Assembly: GCA_934432595.1 (NCBI GenBank)
Contig: CAKRYR010000001.1
Coordinates: 186,001-250,000, forward strand
Direction: 5' to 3'
DNA: 64,000 nucleotides
Source: an uncultured Lachnospiraceae bacterium
GTDB lineage: Bacteria; Bacillota; Clostridia; Lachnospirales; Lachnospiraceae
Position numbers and translations under genes: made by a program
Notes under the pieces: model-generated
What the model was told of the DNA's origin: nothing
Databases searched by the model: none
The model's input: the letters and a program-made list of their open reading frames with translations, nothing else
In this document: in pieces, positions 18,441-28,429 of the stretch
Layout of the letters: the number at the start of each line of letters is the position of its first letter
How positions within the stretch are numbered: position 1 is the stretch's first letter

Positions 18441-19934
18441 TTATATTCTATTTTTCCCAATAACCATAGATAATATAAAGGCACATTTTCTTCTAATTTT
18501 TCTAATAGCACTTATCTCAATATCTTCTAACTTGTTTTTCTTTGTATTAGTAACTTTAGCATTCATATCACTATTACCATTATTACTATTACCGTTATCT
18601 TCATTTTCTTCTGCCATTTCAAATTCATAATCTTTACCTGGTAAAATTGCATTCATTATTATTCCAAGTAAAGCTGCTATTGCTAATGCTGTTAACGTGA
18701 TAGATGTTCCTGCAATTTTAAAAGTAATTCCTTCACTAAATCCTAATCCACTTACAAGTATTACTGCTGCAATAATTAAGTTTCTAGATTTAGTAAAATC
18801 AACTTTATTTTCAACTACATTTCTCACACCAATTGCTGAAATCATTCCATATAATATAAAGCTAATTCCTCCTATTATAGCTGTTGGCAAAGCTCCTATT
18901 ACAACTGCAACTTTTGGAGAAAAACTTAATAATATAGCATAAATTGCTGCAATTCTTACTACCTTAGGATCATGTACTTTACTTAATTCAAGTACACCTG
19001 TATTTTCTCCATAAGTAGTATTGGCAGGTCCTCCCATAAATCCAGCCAAAGAAGTAGCCAGTCCATCACCGATTAATGTTCTGTGAAGTCCTGGCTTTTC
19101 AATATAATTTTTACCAACTGTTGCTGAAATAGCTGACATATCACCTATATGTTCCATAACTGTTGCAATCGCTATAGGTGCCATTACTAATATAGCTGTT
19201 ATATCAAATTTACACATTTGGAAAGGTGGTAATTCTATCCAATTAGCTGATGCTATTGATGATAAATTAAGAATAGCTGAACCATCTGCATTAGTCATAT
19301 CAAATGCATTCATTCCTAAAGCTACTATATATGAAATTACTACACCTAATAAAATTGGAATTATCTTGAACATCCCTTTTCCCCATATATTAAAGATAAC
19401 TACAATAGAAAAAGCTAGAATAGCTAATATAAGATTTGTCTTTGCATTAGCCACTGCTGATGATGCAAGTGATAAACCAATACAAATAATAATAGGACCA
19501 GTTACTACTGGAGGTAAAAACCTCATTACTTTTTTAACACCAACTAGTTTAATTACTAGTGCTAATAGTATATATATCAGACCTGCTACAACTATTCCAC
19601 CACACGCATACGGAAGTTTCTCTCCCATTGTCATATTCTTATAAATACCTGTATCTAGATTAGCTATTGTTGCAAATCCTCCCAGAAATGCAAATGAAGA
19701 ACCTAAAAATGCCGGTACCGTTCTCTTTGAAATAAAATGGAATATTAATGTTCCTATCCCTGCACAAAATAGAGTAACTTGTACCGACAATCCTTCGCCT
19801 TTAAAATATTCATTTACTAATATAGGCACCAATATCGTTGCCCCAAACATTGCAAACATATGTTGCAGCCCCAGTAATAACATCTTCGGAAAACCTAATA
19901 CACTGGCATCCCTAATTACATCTTTGTTGCTCAT
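18441..19934 (-). CDS. uraA: Uracil/xanthine permease (NCS2 family)
   Basis: Nucleobase:cation symporter of 497 residues. It starts with the family block FPKMLLLGLQHMFAMFGATILVPIL and has about 12-14 membrane segments. GGPANTTYGENTGVLELSKVHDP is the NCS2 signature of uracil permeases, and MAPIAIATVMEHIGDM carries the substrate-binding Glu. A polar C-terminal tail of about 70 residues (MAEENEDNGNSNNGNSDMN...) is unusual. The start has AAGGAACG; a good promoter lies about 80 bp upstream, with a small TTGTAAA/TTTACAA hairpin in the leader. Uracil is the most likely substrate. Confidence 0.9.
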   Translation of the reverse strand: MSNKDVIRDASVLGFPKMLLLGLQHMFAMFGATILVPILVNEYFKGEGLSVQVTLFCAGIGTLIFHFISKRTVPAFLGSSFAFLGGFATIANLDTGIYKNMTMGEKLPYACGGIVVAGLIYILLALVIKLVGVKKVMRFLPPVVTGPIIICIGLSLASSAVANAKTNLILAILAFSIVVIFNIWGKGMFKIIPILLGVVISYIVALGMNAFDMTNADGSAILNLSSIASANWIELPPFQMCKFDITAILVMAPIAIATVMEHIGDMSAISATVGKNYIEKPGLHRTLIGDGLATSLAGFMGGPANTTYGENTGVLELSKVHDPKVVRIAAIYAILLSFSPKVAVVIGALPTAIIGGISFILYGMISAIGVRNVVENKVDFTKSRNLIIAAVILVSGLGFSEGITFKIAGTSITLTALAIAALLGIIMNAILPGKDYEFEMAEENEDNGNSNNGNSDMNAKVTNTKKNKLEDIEISAIRKIRRKCAFILSMVIGKNRI

Positions 19935-20009
19935 CTTACACCGTTCCTTTCAAATATATTATCTTTTTATAGATGATTGTAAATCTTTTACAACTCTCTA
20001 TTGTTCACT

Positions 20010-20038
20010 AGTATACAAAATTTAAAATATAAATGCAA
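20010..20038 (-). promoter_or_regulatory. Promoter of the uracil permease gene
   Basis: On the minus strand TTGCAT (20038-20033), a 17-bp spacer and TATACT (20015-20010), about 75 bp upstream of the start codon. Confidence 0.65.
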
Positions 20039-20091
20039 GCACTTTTTTCATAAATTTAATATGCTATAAATTATTTTTAGAAATATATAAT

Positions 20092-20120
20092 TAGTCATGT
20101 ATTATTTTCTATAGTATAAT
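20092..20120 (+). promoter_or_regulatory. Promoter candidate for the C11 protease genes
   Basis: TATAAT at 20115-20120, with a weak -35 TAGTCA at 20092-20097 and a 17-bp spacer, about 80 bp before the first protease gene. It is divergent from the uracil-permease promoter. Confidence 0.5.
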
Positions 20121-20202
20121 TAACTTATGGTGTAAAGTATCTTGTCATATTTTATAACTAAAGGTGATATGTAAATTTGTTTAATTTTTTAGGAGGTTAC
20201 AT

Positions 20203-22452
20203 ATGAATAAAATTAATAAAAAGGGGTATACTATTTTATCAGTTATCATAATTCTTTCATTAGCTTTAAGTTCATTATGTCTTCATTTTTTCTCAAAAGC
20301 CGATCGTTCTCAACTATCAACTACAAAAGGCACTGAAACAGACTATTCAGGTATTAAACGAGACACATCTATCTCTGTAGATTCTAACGGAGTATTACAG
20401 ATTAATAGAAACGAACGAGAAAACGAAACTATTATGGGTAAAGAAAATACCTGGACTATATTTATGTACCTCTGTGGTGCTAACTTAGAAACTAACTATC
20501 TTGCTGCAACTACTGATATAAAAGAAATTTTAGCTGCTAATATAAATACAGATAATATGCAAAATGTAAATATCGTAATTCAAACAGGTGGAGCCTCATT
20601 GTGGCATTACAAAGATATTTCTAACAAAAATATTCAAAGATATGAAGTAGATGGAGAAACTAAAGATTTAAAACAAGTACAAAATCTTGCTAATGCAAAT
20701 ATGGGAGCTGCAGATACTCTATATGATTACTTAAATTGGGGAATAACTAATTATCCTGCTGAACATATGGGTGTAATATTCTGGGATCACGGCTCTGGTG
20801 TATCAGCTGGAGTATGTGCAGATGAACAATTCGATAATGATTCTCTTTCAGTACACGAATTAGAATATACTTTTGCTAAACTTAATAAAAAAATGACATC
20901 AAAATTCGAAATGATTAGTTTTGATACATGTCTATCAGGTTCACTTGAATATACTAATATTTTAGCACCATACGCTAAATATATGGTTGCTTCTGCTGAG
21001 TTAGAACCAGGCGATGGTTGGTTATATACTGACTTCATTAATTATATTTTAAATAATCCAGACTCTACAGGTGAAGAAGTAGGTAAAGTAATCTGTGATG
21101 CCTATGCTAAATATTATGACGAAGAAAATCTTAATGGAAGACGTCCAATTAATTATACATTAGCTACATACGATTTAAGTAAAGCTGCAAATGCCTGTGT
21201 AGAAGCAAATTACCTAACAAAATATCTTTATGATAAATTAGCAAATGATTCTACAGAATATTGGAAACAAGCAGAATTTCGTTCAAGTTTTCTAAGATAT
21301 GCATATGATAATGCAGATATAGGAAGTATTCTAAATTGTTTGGATACATCCAATAAATATGATTATAATACAACCTATTTTAAAAAAGCTATAGATGATC
21401 TTGTAATATACAGTAGACTTTCATCAGAGTATGAATCGAAAAAAGCCAAATGTATTACTTTATATTCACCTATCTCAGCTTTATCACTTGCAAACTTAAA
21501 TGCATATAGAAATGTTTGCTTTTCACCTTATTGGCTAAAATATATTGAATTGATGAACTTTAAAACTATGTGTTCAAATATGAGTAATAACTTTAAAGTT
21601 ATACCTTGGGAGAATTCACCTTATTTCTTCGAGAATAATTTTAACTTTTTAAATTATGATTATACTGAAGGCATGGGATTTGATATAAATTCAATTGTTA
21701 ATAACATACTTGTGACAAACTCTGATTACTATAATGCTGGTTTTCCTAGTATATGGTATGAGAATATAACTCATTCACAAGGTCCTAATCAGTATGGATT
21801 CTATCCAAGAACAATTGATTCAGATATGAAAATAGAACTTAATAACAATGTTTTATCTTCAGAGATAACAAAAGATAATATAAACAAAGTCAAAAATGTA
21901 TATAACACTATATTTACAAAAATGGACAACACCCTTGTATGTTTAGGACAGAATAATAAAGTTTCATACAATCAAACAACAGGCGAGGTTAAATCAAACT
22001 TTAACGAAGAATGGTTTATGCTACCAGATGGTCAATTATTAACAGCATATATTATTTCACAAGATGATGATTCTACAATATACTCATTCCCTGTAATGAT
22101 TAATGATAGCGAATCTTCAATACGTGTAGAAGAAACAACTAATAAAGATGGAACTATTAAATATACTACTCTTGGAGTTTGGGACTCGAGTGACAGTAAA
22201 TATACTAGTGATAAATTTGCAAGAAGTTATCTACCACTTAAATCAGGTACTGCTATCACACCTATATATGATGTATTTGACTTAGATTCAGATAAATATG
22301 AAACAGAATATGGTGAAGAATATATTGTTAATGGCGAATTTGAATTCTTATTTGGAAAATTAGAACCAGGTGAATATACATATGCATACGAAGTTGAGAA
22401 ATTAGATAATACTTCAAGTTATTCTGAATTAAAGGATTTCACTACAAAATAA
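20203..22452 (+). CDS. Clostripain-related (C11) cysteine peptidase, first of two paralogues
   Basis: 749 residues with an N-terminal signal or membrane anchor (about residues 8-28). The caspase-fold peptidase begins at MGKENTWTIFMYLCGANLE. Catalytic His196 lies in FWDHGSG and Cys243 in SFDTCLSGS, matching clan CD peptidases that cleave after Arg or Lys. A long C-terminal region of unknown fold (about 450-749) follows. There is no sortase motif, so it may be released or membrane-held. AGGAGG precedes the start. The paralogue follows after 22 bp, almost certainly in one operon. Probable roles are protein breakdown for nutrients or processing of surface proteins. Confidence 0.9.
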   Translation: MNKINKKGYTILSVIIILSLALSSLCLHFFSKADRSQLSTTKGTETDYSGIKRDTSISVDSNGVLQINRNERENETIMGKENTWTIFMYLCGANLETNYLAATTDIKEILAANINTDNMQNVNIVIQTGGASLWHYKDISNKNIQRYEVDGETKDLKQVQNLANANMGAADTLYDYLNWGITNYPAEHMGVIFWDHGSGVSAGVCADEQFDNDSLSVHELEYTFAKLNKKMTSKFEMISFDTCLSGSLEYTNILAPYAKYMVASAELEPGDGWLYTDFINYILNNPDSTGEEVGKVICDAYAKYYDEENLNGRRPINYTLATYDLSKAANACVEANYLTKYLYDKLANDSTEYWKQAEFRSSFLRYAYDNADIGSILNCLDTSNKYDYNTTYFKKAIDDLVIYSRLSSEYESKKAKCITLYSPISALSLANLNAYRNVCFSPYWLKYIELMNFKTMCSNMSNNFKVIPWENSPYFFENNFNFLNYDYTEGMGFDINSIVNNILVTNSDYYNAGFPSIWYENITHSQGPNQYGFYPRTIDSDMKIELNNNVLSSEITKDNINKVKNVYNTIFTKMDNTLVCLGQNNKVSYNQTTGEVKSNFNEEWFMLPDGQLLTAYIISQDDDSTIYSFPVMINDSESSIRVEETTNKDGTIKYTTLGVWDSSDSKYTSDKFARSYLPLKSGTAITPIYDVFDLDSDKYETEYGEEYIVNGEFEFLFGKLEPGEYTYAYEVEKLDNTSSYSELKDFTTK

Positions 22453-22474
22453 ACAAACTGAGGAGATAATTAAA

Positions 22475-24736
22475 ATGTTTAAATTTCCTACAAAAATCAA
22501 GTTTATTATATCTTGTATTCTTATTTTATCATTAGCTGCAAGCTCTCTTGCTTTACATAATTTTACATCAGCTAATAATCAAGATATAACTAAAAATACC
22601 AATAATGACTATGCAAGTGTCAACAGAGATACCTTTATCTCTGTTGACACAAACGGCGTATTGCAAATTAAACGCAATAAACGTGATAAAGAAGAAATAA
22701 TGGGTAAAGAGAATTCCTGGACATTATTCATATACTTATGTGGTTCTAACCTAGAAACACAATACCAGTATGCCTCAAAGAACATTAAAGAAATGCTTAG
22801 TGCCAATTTTAACTCTGAAAACATAAATAATTTAAATATAATAATTCAAACTGGCGGCAGTAAAAATTGGGGTATGAATCAAATATCAAATAATAAAAAT
22901 GAACGTTACAAAATAGATGGCAACACTGGTAATTTATCCTTATTACAAGAACTCGACAATGCTAATATGGGCGATGCTAATACTTTATATAGTTTCCTAA
23001 ATTGGGGAATTGATAATTATGCGGCCGAGCATATGGGTGTTATATTTTGGGATCATGGGTCTGGAGTTTCTGAGGGAATATGTATAGACGAACAATATAA
23101 TAATGACTCTCTATCTGTACATGAACTAGAATATACATTTGCAAAGCTAAGCAAAAAAATGACATCCAAGTTCGAAATGATAGGATTTGATACATGCTTA
23201 TCCGGTTCTCTAGAATATGCTAATTTATTAGCTCCATATGCAAAATATATGGTAGCTTCTGCTGACTTAGAACCTGGCGATGGATGGAGATACAAAGATC
23301 CTATTAATTATTTATTATATCATCCTGATGCGACAGGTGAAGAACTTGGAAGAGAAATATGTAATGCTTATGGAAATTACTACAGTAATATATATGTAAC
23401 AGTTAATCATCGTGTCGATTATACTATAGCTACTTACGATTTAAGTAAAGTTGATAGAGCTTGTATAGAAACTAATTATCTCACTAAGTATTTATATGAT
23501 AAACTTACTAGTGACGAAGAAGCGTATTGGCATCTATGTAAATTTCGTTCTTCCTGTCTAAAATACAACTATGATAATCTTGACATGGGAAGTATACTTA
23601 ACTATTTTGACAACTCTTCTAGATTTAAATACAATACTACATATTTTAGACAAGCTCTTGATGACCTAATAATATATAGTAGATTATCAGACAGATATAT
23701 TTCAAAAAAAGCAAATGGTATTACACTATATCTACCATCATCTTTAATCAACTTGGGTGAATTAAATTCATACAGAAACGTATGTTTCTCACCTTACTGG
23801 TTAAAATACATTGAGTGGGTTAATGCTAGAATAAAAACTAAAAATATGAGTACTTTTAAAGTTATACCTTGGGAATATTCTAAATTCTTCTTTGAAGAAA
23901 ACTTCAATTTTATGAATTATGATGGCTATAACAATTCAGGAAAAGATACAGATTCAGTAGTAAATAATGTTTTATTATCAAATTCTGAGTACAAAAGTGA
24001 TGGTTTTCCAAACATTTGGTACAGTAATGTTAACATAGAAGATAACACACCAAATAATAAATTTCATCCACGTAAAATACTTAAAGAGATCCAAATTAAA
24101 ACAGAAGACTCAGCTTTATCTGCGTGTATTCCATCTGAGGCTAAAAATGAAGTTAGAAATGTATTTTCAACTATTTTTACAAATATAGATAATTCATTAA
24201 TATGTTTAGGACAGAACAATAAGCTTACTTATGATAAAAACTTTGGTACCATCTCTTCTAATTTTAATGGAGAATGGTTTATGTTACCAGATGGTCAACT
24301 TTTAACAGCATATATAGTTTCACAGGAAGATAATTCAACAATTTATTCCTTCCCTGTCTCTATAGATGATGTTGAATCATCTATTAGGATTGAAGAAGTA
24401 TATAATGGTAATGGTAATTACACATACAACACTCTTGGTATTTGGGATAGTAATGATAATCCAAATGTCTACACTAGAGGAGGTCGTTCCTATCTTCCAA
24501 TAAAACCTGGAACTACTATCACACCTATTTATGATGTGTTTAACCTTGAATCTAATCAATATGAATCTGAATATGGTGATGAATACACTATCAATAATGA
24601 TTTTAAGTTTTTATTTACACAACTTAATGATGGTGATTATGCTTTTTCATATGAGTTTAAAAAGTATAACGAATTATCTGCATATTCAGAGATTAAAAAT
24701 TTTACTATCAAGAATAATAATATTAATTTAAAGTAG
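22475..24736 (+). CDS. Clostripain-related (C11) cysteine peptidase, second of two paralogues
   Basis: 753 residues, matching the upstream gene along nearly the whole length (for example MGKENSWTLFIYLCGSNLET, SNFNGEWFMLPDGQLLTAYIVSQ). It keeps both catalytic residues: His194 in FWDHGSG and Cys241 in GFDTCLSGSLEY. An N-terminal signal anchor spans residues 10-29. Blocks around the catalytic centre and the C-terminal beta-rich part are the most conserved; the middle (about 480-560) has diverged, which suggests different substrate preference after a tandem duplication. GAGGAGA precedes the start. Confidence 0.9.
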   Translation: MFKFPTKIKFIISCILILSLAASSLALHNFTSANNQDITKNTNNDYASVNRDTFISVDTNGVLQIKRNKRDKEEIMGKENSWTLFIYLCGSNLETQYQYASKNIKEMLSANFNSENINNLNIIIQTGGSKNWGMNQISNNKNERYKIDGNTGNLSLLQELDNANMGDANTLYSFLNWGIDNYAAEHMGVIFWDHGSGVSEGICIDEQYNNDSLSVHELEYTFAKLSKKMTSKFEMIGFDTCLSGSLEYANLLAPYAKYMVASADLEPGDGWRYKDPINYLLYHPDATGEELGREICNAYGNYYSNIYVTVNHRVDYTIATYDLSKVDRACIETNYLTKYLYDKLTSDEEAYWHLCKFRSSCLKYNYDNLDMGSILNYFDNSSRFKYNTTYFRQALDDLIIYSRLSDRYISKKANGITLYLPSSLINLGELNSYRNVCFSPYWLKYIEWVNARIKTKNMSTFKVIPWEYSKFFFEENFNFMNYDGYNNSGKDTDSVVNNVLLSNSEYKSDGFPNIWYSNVNIEDNTPNNKFHPRKILKEIQIKTEDSALSACIPSEAKNEVRNVFSTIFTNIDNSLICLGQNNKLTYDKNFGTISSNFNGEWFMLPDGQLLTAYIVSQEDNSTIYSFPVSIDDVESSIRIEEVYNGNGNYTYNTLGIWDSNDNPNVYTRGGRSYLPIKPGTTITPIYDVFNLESNQYESEYGDEYTINNDFKFLFTQLNDGDYAFSYEFKKYNELSAYSEIKNFTIKNNNINLK

Positions 24737-24827
24737 TTTTTTTGTTCTAGTATATTTACCCTAATATCTTGTAGTCTATTTATAAACCTACTTTTTATAT
24801 GAATAATATTTTTTAATTGTCCGATAT

Positions 24828-24890
24828 ATTTATTTGATATTATATTTTTTAGTATCCTATATATTTCCTTGATATTATTTTTTAGTATCT
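24828..24890. repeat. Short imperfect tandem repeat upstream of the CAP-domain gene
   Basis: TTGATATTATATTTTTTAG and TTGATATTATTTTTTAGTAT occur as two direct copies about 35 bp apart, each followed by TATC. AT-rich spacer without coding signs. Confidence 0.45.
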
Positions 24891-24954
24891 GGTGAGTTAT
24901 ATTGATGTTAAATTTGCATTATTTATAGTTTATGATAAAAAGGTAGTGTTTTAT

Positions 24955-25524
24955 ATGATTAAGAGAGTATTTTTACTATTTACTATTTTATTATTATTTA
25001 CTGGATGTGGGAAAAGTTCTGAATCTTCAAAGATAGAGCCTGTTACTGTAGGTGGATATGATTATAATAAGATTTCTGATGTGTTAGATAAAAAAGCATC
25101 TAAATCTACACCTGAACCTACAAGTACTGCTTTGGCTTCCCCTTCACCTACATCTATACCTTATGATTGTAAAGAGATTGAGTATAAAACTTTTCTTGCA
25201 ATTAATAAGATTCGTAAAGAGAATAATTTAAATGAGTTAAAATGGGATGAAGATTTATACGACGCGATTATAATTAGAAGTAAAGAGATAAGTAAGAATT
25301 TCTCACATACTCGTCCAGATGGTAGTTCTTGTTTTACAGTTTCAAAGCAACTTCATGGTGAAAATATTGCTAAAGGCTATACTTCTGTTGATAGCGTTGT
25401 TGAAGGTTGGATGAACTCTCCTGGGCATAGAGAGAATATTCTTAGGAAGGACTTTAAGCGTACTGTTATAGGCTACTATAAAGATAGCTCTGGCACCTAC
25501 TGGTGCCAGGGCTTTGGGTACTAG
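24955..25524 (+). CDS. CAP-domain (SCP/PR1-like) lipoprotein
   Basis: About 189 residues from ATG 24955. The N-terminus MIKRVFLLFTILLLFTGCG is a lipoprotein signal with lipobox FTGC; a GTG 63 bp upstream would only add a hydrophilic leader. A linker rich in Thr, Pro and Ser (about 60-80) leads to the CAP domain (about 85-189), with FSHTRPDG, HGENIAKGY, GWMNSPGHRENIL and CQGFGY at the very end. Bacterial CAP proteins are extracellular and mostly of unknown activity; some bind lipids or cleave peptides. The last codons contain an 8-bp perfect hairpin (CTGGCACC/GGTGCCAG). It may be co-regulated with the two secreted proteases upstream. Confidence 0.88.
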   Translation: MIKRVFLLFTILLLFTGCGKSSESSKIEPVTVGGYDYNKISDVLDKKASKSTPEPTSTALASPSPTSIPYDCKEIEYKTFLAINKIRKENNLNELKWDEDLYDAIIIRSKEISKNFSHTRPDGSSCFTVSKQLHGENIAKGYTSVDSVVEGWMNSPGHRENILRKDFKRTVIGYYKDSSGTYWCQGFGY

Positions 25525-25693
25525 ATTATGCATGTGAAAGAATAGGTATCATACATTTCCTTGCATAAAACCTGTTATGTTTTTACTGTCATTACTGTAC
25601 CTAATTGTACAAACTTATGTCTAACTCCATCCCACATAAAATCTGTAATCTTTTACTAATCTCATCTGTACCATTACATTAATCTCCTCTTAT

Positions 25694-26671
25694 TTAATTA
25701 TTAGCCTTAATGCTAATTTCTCCATAAGAAAGACATTCTTCTTCACCATCGTCATATTTAACAATTAAACGGCAGTCCTTGTCTACACCTTTTACAAGTG
25801 CCTCTCTCTTATTATCTCCCATTATTACCATAACCTTCTTACCTACTACGAAGCTACGTCTTCTATATTCTTCTACAAATTCATCATTTTGAAGTAGATA
25901 ATATCTCATGAACTTATTTATAAAACCAGCACTTAAATGATTCTTCAAATCATCTCTAGTGGTGTCAAATATTGCTCCTGCTATTTGTTCAATTTCTTCT
26001 GTAAATCCACCTTCTGGCCGATACACATTTATTCCTACTCCAACCACAGCATAATCCAATACTCCACTTTCTAAACCATATGAAGCTTCTGTAAGGATAC
26101 CACATATTTTTTTGCCGTTAATAAATACATCATTAACCCATTTTATTTCTGCTTTTTCATCAGATACCTCTTCTATTGCTTCACACAACGCAACTGCTGC
26201 AATCATAGTTACCTTTACTGCTTCACTTGCAGAATAATTCTTAGGTCTAAGTAAAATACTCATATATAGACCAGTTCCACTAGGTGAAAAAAATTTACGT
26301 CCATAACGACCTCTTCCTTTAGTCTGTTCATTTGCAATAGCTATATATCCTTCATCATATCCTTCATTTGCTTTCTCCCTTACCAAATCATTAGTAGATC
26401 CTATAACAGGTATTACATTAATATCCATATTCTTATATTCTTGTTTAAGATATTTTTGAATTCCCTGCACCGATAATATATCTGTATTAACAGATAAACA
26501 ATATCCTTTATTAGTTACTGCATCTATATCATACCCATCATCTCTTAAACTCTTTACTGCTTTCCAAACTGCTGCCCTAGATACACATAACTTCTTAGCA
26601 ATCTCTTCTCCCGAAAAATATATTCCCTTATTCTCTTCAAATAATCCTAATAATTTATCCTTAGTTGTCAT
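25694..26671 (-). CDS. birA: Biotin operon repressor / biotin-[acetyl-CoA-carboxylase] ligase
   Basis: Bifunctional BirA of 325 residues. An N-terminal winged HTH (about 5-65, GEEIAKKLCVSRAAVWKAVKSLRDDGY) makes it a DNA-binding regulator. The ligase domain has the biotinyl-adenylate loop NEQTKGRGRYGRKFFSP and KWVNDVFINGKKICGILTE; the C-terminal SH3-like domain ends at about 325. It attaches biotin to carboxylases and represses biotin genes. bioY lies next to it and carries a matching operator; no biotin synthesis genes are in view. An open reading from the ATG at 26671 matches the usual N-terminus. Confidence 0.95.
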   Translation of the reverse strand: MTTKDKLLGLFEENKGIYFSGEEIAKKLCVSRAAVWKAVKSLRDDGYDIDAVTNKGYCLSVNTDILSVQGIQKYLKQEYKNMDINVIPVIGSTNDLVREKANEGYDEGYIAIANEQTKGRGRYGRKFFSPSGTGLYMSILLRPKNYSASEAVKVTMIAAVALCEAIEEVSDEKAEIKWVNDVFINGKKICGILTEASYGLESGVLDYAVVGVGINVYRPEGGFTEEIEQIAGAIFDTTRDDLKNHLSAGFINKFMRYYLLQNDEFVEEYRRRSFVVGKKVMVIMGDNKREALVKGVDKDCRLIVKYDDGEEECLSYGEISIKANN

Positions 26672-26842
26672 ATTGCCTCCGTTCCAACTTAATCCACTCT
26701 CTAATTTTAATTTCTAAAATAGCATAACACATTCCATGATGTGCCCTTAATCTATATTCTTTCATATTGTTCCTCAATTCCACACACTTATTACAAAAAA
26801 TCCTTTCACATATCAGATTTTCTTCCAACAATTCTAAAATTT

Positions 26843-26873
26843 AGAGCAAAAGACCTTCAAAATCTTTTGCTCT
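26843..26873 (-). terminator. Terminator of bioY
   Basis: Perfect 11-bp stem AGAGCAAAAGA/TCTTTTGCTCT with a 9-nt loop, 22 bp 3' of the bioY stop codon. The T tract is modest (AAATTTT). Confidence 0.7.
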
Positions 26874-26894
26874 TTAAATCCTTCTATATTTTCA

Positions 26895-27458
26895 TTAATT
26901 TAAATTTAATTTCATCAACTTTGATACTCTATTAGAAACTACCAATGCTAACACTATTTTAACTATATCAGGTATAATAAATGGAATTACGCACCAACCA
27001 AGAGCTGTTGCTAATCCTATACTACCAGTATTTTGCGCATATGCTATCATAAACCAAGCTGTACCAATAGCATAACATACTATTAATCCAAGCACCATAG
27101 ATAAAGCTAATACCCAAGTCTTTCTACCTAATAATTTTTCCATTAACCACATAAGCAATGCTGAAGCTAAGAAGCCTATTATATATCCACCAGTATTACC
27201 TAATAATATTCCCATTCCACCTGTAAATCCAGCGAAAACTGGAACTCCTATTGCTCCTAATAACAAATAAATAAATACTGCAAAGCTTCCTCTCTTACCA
27301 CCTAAAACTCCAACTGTTACAAAAACACCAAATGTTTGTAATGTAAATGGCACTGTAGTTGGAATAGAAATCCATGAGCAAACAGCTATTAAAACTGCAA
27401 ATAATGCTATGTAAACCATATCTAATGTTTTGTTTCTTGCTACCGCTGATGTTGACAT
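26895..27458 (-). CDS. bioY: Biotin transporter substrate-binding subunit
   Basis: BioY S component of an ECF-type biotin transporter, about 187 residues with six membrane segments. Family motifs are VPFTLQTFGVFVTVGVLGGKRG, YLLLGAIGVPVFAGFTGG and GNTGGYIIGFL. ATG 27458 follows GGAGGT by seven bases; the longer frame starts with a TTG inside the ribosome site. Its upstream region carries a consensus promoter overlapped by a BirA-type operator, so it should be shut off when biotin is sufficient. Energy-coupling EcfA/EcfT genes are not in the window. Confidence 0.95.
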   Translation of the reverse strand: MSTSAVARNKTLDMVYIALFAVLIAVCSWISIPTTVPFTLQTFGVFVTVGVLGGKRGSFAVFIYLLLGAIGVPVFAGFTGGMGILLGNTGGYIIGFLASALLMWLMEKLLGRKTWVLALSMVLGLIVCYAIGTAWFMIAYAQNTGSIGLATALGWCVIPFIIPDIVKIVLALVVSNRVSKLMKLNLN

Positions 27459-27517
27459 CTTTATTACCTCCAAAATATATTTTTATAATTCGAATAATAT
27501 TATTACGTTTAGAAATA

Positions 27518-27567
27518 TATCATATACGTTTTAGATTGTCAACCATTTTTTTTTTGAGGTTTACAAT
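27518..27567 (-). promoter_or_regulatory. bioY promoter overlapped by BirA operator
   Basis: Operator half-sites ATTGTCAACC (27535-27544) and GGTTTACAAT (27558-27567) match the BirA operator arm pattern, with a 13-bp spacer. On the minus strand TTGACA (27541-27536) inside one half-site, a 17-bp spacer and TATATT form the promoter, so bound BirA would block RNA polymerase. Confidence 0.8.
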
Positions 27568-27673
27568 ACATATATTAAATACAATCCATCTCATAAAATT
27601 TGCTAAAAACACCTCTAGATAAAGATTATATATATTTTTATATAAATATTTTTCCTCAATTTATTAATCTAAG

Positions 27674-28429
27674 CTACTTATTAGGATACTTCTTTTTTAA
27701 ATATGTAAATGAAACTATACATACCAAAACCATTATTAATACTAAATAAGCACTACTTTTCATTACATTTTCATAAGATGACTGAACTACTCCAAATGGC
27801 ACTGTATCATTATGAAAGAAATAATATTCAATACTTTTCTGATTCCAAAGTATTCCATATGTTAACTTTATATATCTTCCAATATACTGTTCACCAAAGT
27901 ATAGTGCTAAAGAAAATATAACACTACCTACAGGGCTTTCAAATAAAAGACCTATTCCAAAACTAAAAATTCCCCAAAAAAGCCATATAACAAATATCAC
28001 CAAGAAACGTTGAAATATCAATAATATATTTGAACCAAGATTTCCATCTATTGTCCCTTTCATCATATCAACAACCAAACCTATACCTGTCAATAATAGC
28101 AAAAACCCAAATAACATTACAAACATTGCCATAAACTTTGACACTAACCAATGATTTCTTGATTGATTACATAACTTATACTCAATCATTGTCTCCTGTT
28201 CATCAAATCCACCTAAAAATCCACCTATTGCAATTGGCAATATAATTCCTAGTAAATATGTTAGAGACATTAAAATATATGTATAATATCCTCCCTCTAC
28301 TGGAACTTGCATTTGCATACCAACTTTAAACGCATTATATGTCATTAAAATTAATTCACCTATAATAATCCATATAAAAAATTTACTTTTACTAATTATT
28401 ATAATCTCTGATTTTATCTTATTTTTCAT
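27674..28429 (-). CDS. ABC-2 type permease of the peptide-linked transporter operon
   Basis: 251 residues with six hydrophobic segments, in the pattern of lantibiotic-immunity-type (BcrB/MutE-like) ABC-2 permeases. Features include GGFLGGFDEQETMIEYKLCNQSRNHWLVSKF between helices two and three. It overlaps the preceding membrane-protein gene by 11 bp and is the last gene of a leftward operon: peptide, ATPase, permease, anchored protein, permease. It is inferred to remove or export a peptide. No terminator is obvious in the ~215 bp after it. Confidence 0.8.
   Translation of the reverse strand: MKNKIKSEIIIISKSKFFIWIIIGELILMTYNAFKVGMQMQVPVEGGYYTYILMSLTYLLGIILPIAIGGFLGGFDEQETMIEYKLCNQSRNHWLVSKFMAMFVMLFGFLLLLTGIGLVVDMMKGTIDGNLGSNILLIFQRFLVIFVIWLFWGIFSFGIGLLFESPVGSVIFSLALYFGEQYIGRYIKLTYGILWNQKSIEYYFFHNDTVPFGVVQSSYENVMKSSAYLVLIMVLVCIVSFTYLKKKYPNK

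Noticed and set aside
19935..20200. Purine or PyrR-type riboswitch before the uracil permease gene
   Set aside because: The leader is only about 75 nt with one small hairpin; no conserved aptamer sequence.
25488..25510. Perfect 8-bp hairpin CTGGCACC/GGTGCCAG as a terminator
   Set aside because: It lies inside the last codons of the CAP-domain gene, encodes conserved residues and lacks a T run.
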